Source: Paraburkholderia caballeronis (lineage in GTDB: Bacteria; Pseudomonadota; Gammaproteobacteria; Burkholderiales; Burkholderiaceae). From it: a DNA stretch of 64,000 bases. The DNA lies in assembly GCF_900104845.1 (NCBI RefSeq), contig NZ_FNSR01000003.1, forward strand, positions 496,001 through 560,000. Direction: 5' to 3'. The first letter of the stretch is position 1; each line of letters opens with the position of its first letter. The position numbers were made by a program, and so were the translations under genes. The notes under the pieces are model-generated. The model was not told the origin of the DNA and did not search any database. It saw only the letters and a list, made by a program, of their open reading frames with translations. Shown one piece after another: positions 63,329-64,000 of this stretch.

Positions 63329-64000
63329 TCACTTCGCGGTCTCGCTCAACTGCGCGCTGTAGTGGTCGATCCCGAAGTACTGCTTGCCCCATTTGTCGAG
63401 CAGCCCTTCCTTCTTCATTTCGCGGATCGCCGCATCGACGCCGGCCTTCAGGTCGGCCGAGCCCTTCGGCATCGGCGCGCCGACGAAGCGCACGCGGTAC
63501 GGCTCGCCGACGATCGACGCGATGCCCGGCCGCTGGCGCAGCACGTTCGCGGCGGACGTGTCCGGCGCGACCACCGCGTCGAGCCGGCCGAACGCGAGGT
63601 CGGTGAACATCTCCGCATAACCGGAGTAACCCTTGAAGTCCGCGAATTCGCCGTACTGTTTTTCGATGTCGCGCGCGGGCATCTCGCCGTCGTTCGCGCC
63701 CGCGATCGCACCGACGCGCTTGCCCTTCAGGTCCCTGAAGCTCCTGATGTCGTTCGCGCCGCTGCGCGCGACGATCACGACCGCCGAGCGCGAATACGGA
63801 ATCGAGTAGTCGAACACGGCCGCGCGCTCCGGCGTGATGTTCACGTTCGAGAACACGATGTCGAAGCGGCCGGTCTGCAGGCCCGGCAGGATGCCCTTGA
63901 ATTCCAGATGGTCGAGCTGCATCGGAATGTGCAGATAAGCGCTGACGAAACGCGCGACCTGCACGTCGTAGCCGTCGAGTTCGTTCTGTGCGTTGACGAA
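63329..64000 (-). CDS. family 3 ABC substrate-binding protein, N-terminus outside the window
   Basis: The frame is open to the right edge and lacks its signal peptide and start. 223 residues are visible: FVNAQNELDGYDVQVARFV at the edge, GILPGLQTGRFDIVFSNVNITPERA, DYSIPYSRSAVVIVARSG, DLKGKRVGAIAG, AFGRLDAVVAPDTSA, and the end LLDKWGKQYFGIDHY. It is the binding component for the adjacent permease. Its ligand class (amino acids or small amides) is all that can be inferred. Confidence 0.9.
   Translation of the reverse strand, partial: FVNAQNELDGYDVQVARFVSAYLHIPMQLDHLEFKGILPGLQTGRFDIVFSNVNITPERAAVFDYSIPYSRSAVVIVARSGANDIRSFRDLKGKRVGAIAGANDGEMPARDIEKQYGEFADFKGYSGYAEMFTDLAFGRLDAVVAPDTSAANVLRQRPGIASIVGEPYRVRFVGAPMPKGSADLKAGVDAAIREMKKEGLLDKWGKQYFGIDHYSAQLSETAK

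Overview
The window is high-GC DNA with dense, mostly operonic coding and the gene repertoire of a Burkholderiaceae soil or plant-associated betaproteobacterium (Paraburkholderia/Burkholderia/Caballeronia type). The clues are three 'QSSVTLYG' porins, a type VI secretion (T6SS) block containing tagJ and tagK, and many LysR/LacI/GntR-controlled catabolic islands. No rRNA, tRNA, CRISPR array or insertion sequence was seen.

Layout. (1) 1-18.3 kb: part of a T6SS locus. It holds a possible TssM C-terminus, then vgrG, a PAAR tip and an RHS protein on the plus strand. The RHS 3' end runs antisense into a GT60-like glycosyltransferase gene. Next come a fimbrial-type protein and the minus-strand operon tagK-tagJ-tssE-tssF-tssG-tssA, with clpV (tssH) divergent from it. 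The RHS protein has lost both DPxG motifs and any recognisable toxin tip. (2) 18.9-21 kb: a porin with a clear terminator, then a Phd/VapC-type toxin-antitoxin pair whose PIN toxin lacks a usual active-site aspartate. (3) 21-31 kb: a LacI regulator divergent from a sugar ABC transporter, a cytoplasmic GH3 glycosidase, and homologues of Caulobacter D-xylose dehydrogenase and xylonolactonase. Together these form an uptake-hydrolysis-oxidation route for a pentose or pentoside. (4) 31.4-40 kb: a LysR regulator, an aromatic aminotransferase, a class II aldolase-fold protein and a ketopantoate reductase-like protein; then an MFS exporter with divergent LysR; then a chemoreceptor.

(5) 40.2-50.2 kb: a hexuronate/aldonate island. 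A minus arm (fructuronate reductase-type dehydrogenase, hexuronate MFS transporter, porin) diverges from a plus arm (ManD-type mannonate dehydratase, RspB-like dehydrogenase, KDG kinase, GntR regulator, diketogulonate-reductase-like enzyme). The divergent promoter region holds two perfect TACCATGGTA palindromes and a decayed second copy of the GntR gene. The intact gntR carries a near-identical box at the same distance from its start. The chemistry implied is fructuronate to mannonate to 2-keto-3-deoxygluconate to KDPG.

(6) 50.2-64 kb: a porin, then a LysR-controlled two-arm island. The plus arm encodes a ureidoglycolate lyase-like protein, a PuuE-type allantoinase, a complete polar amino acid-type ABC transporter, an NAD-dependent epimerase/dehydratase and two SDRs (one lacking the catalytic Tyr/Lys). 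The minus arm meets it at a hairpin and encodes a second epimerase/dehydratase, a hydantoinase-family amidohydrolase, a permease and a substrate-binding protein that runs off the window. Ureide/cyclic-amide enzymes paired with two sugar-type epimerases and two uptake systems do not match a pathway I recognise. This is the best candidate for an undescribed system here.
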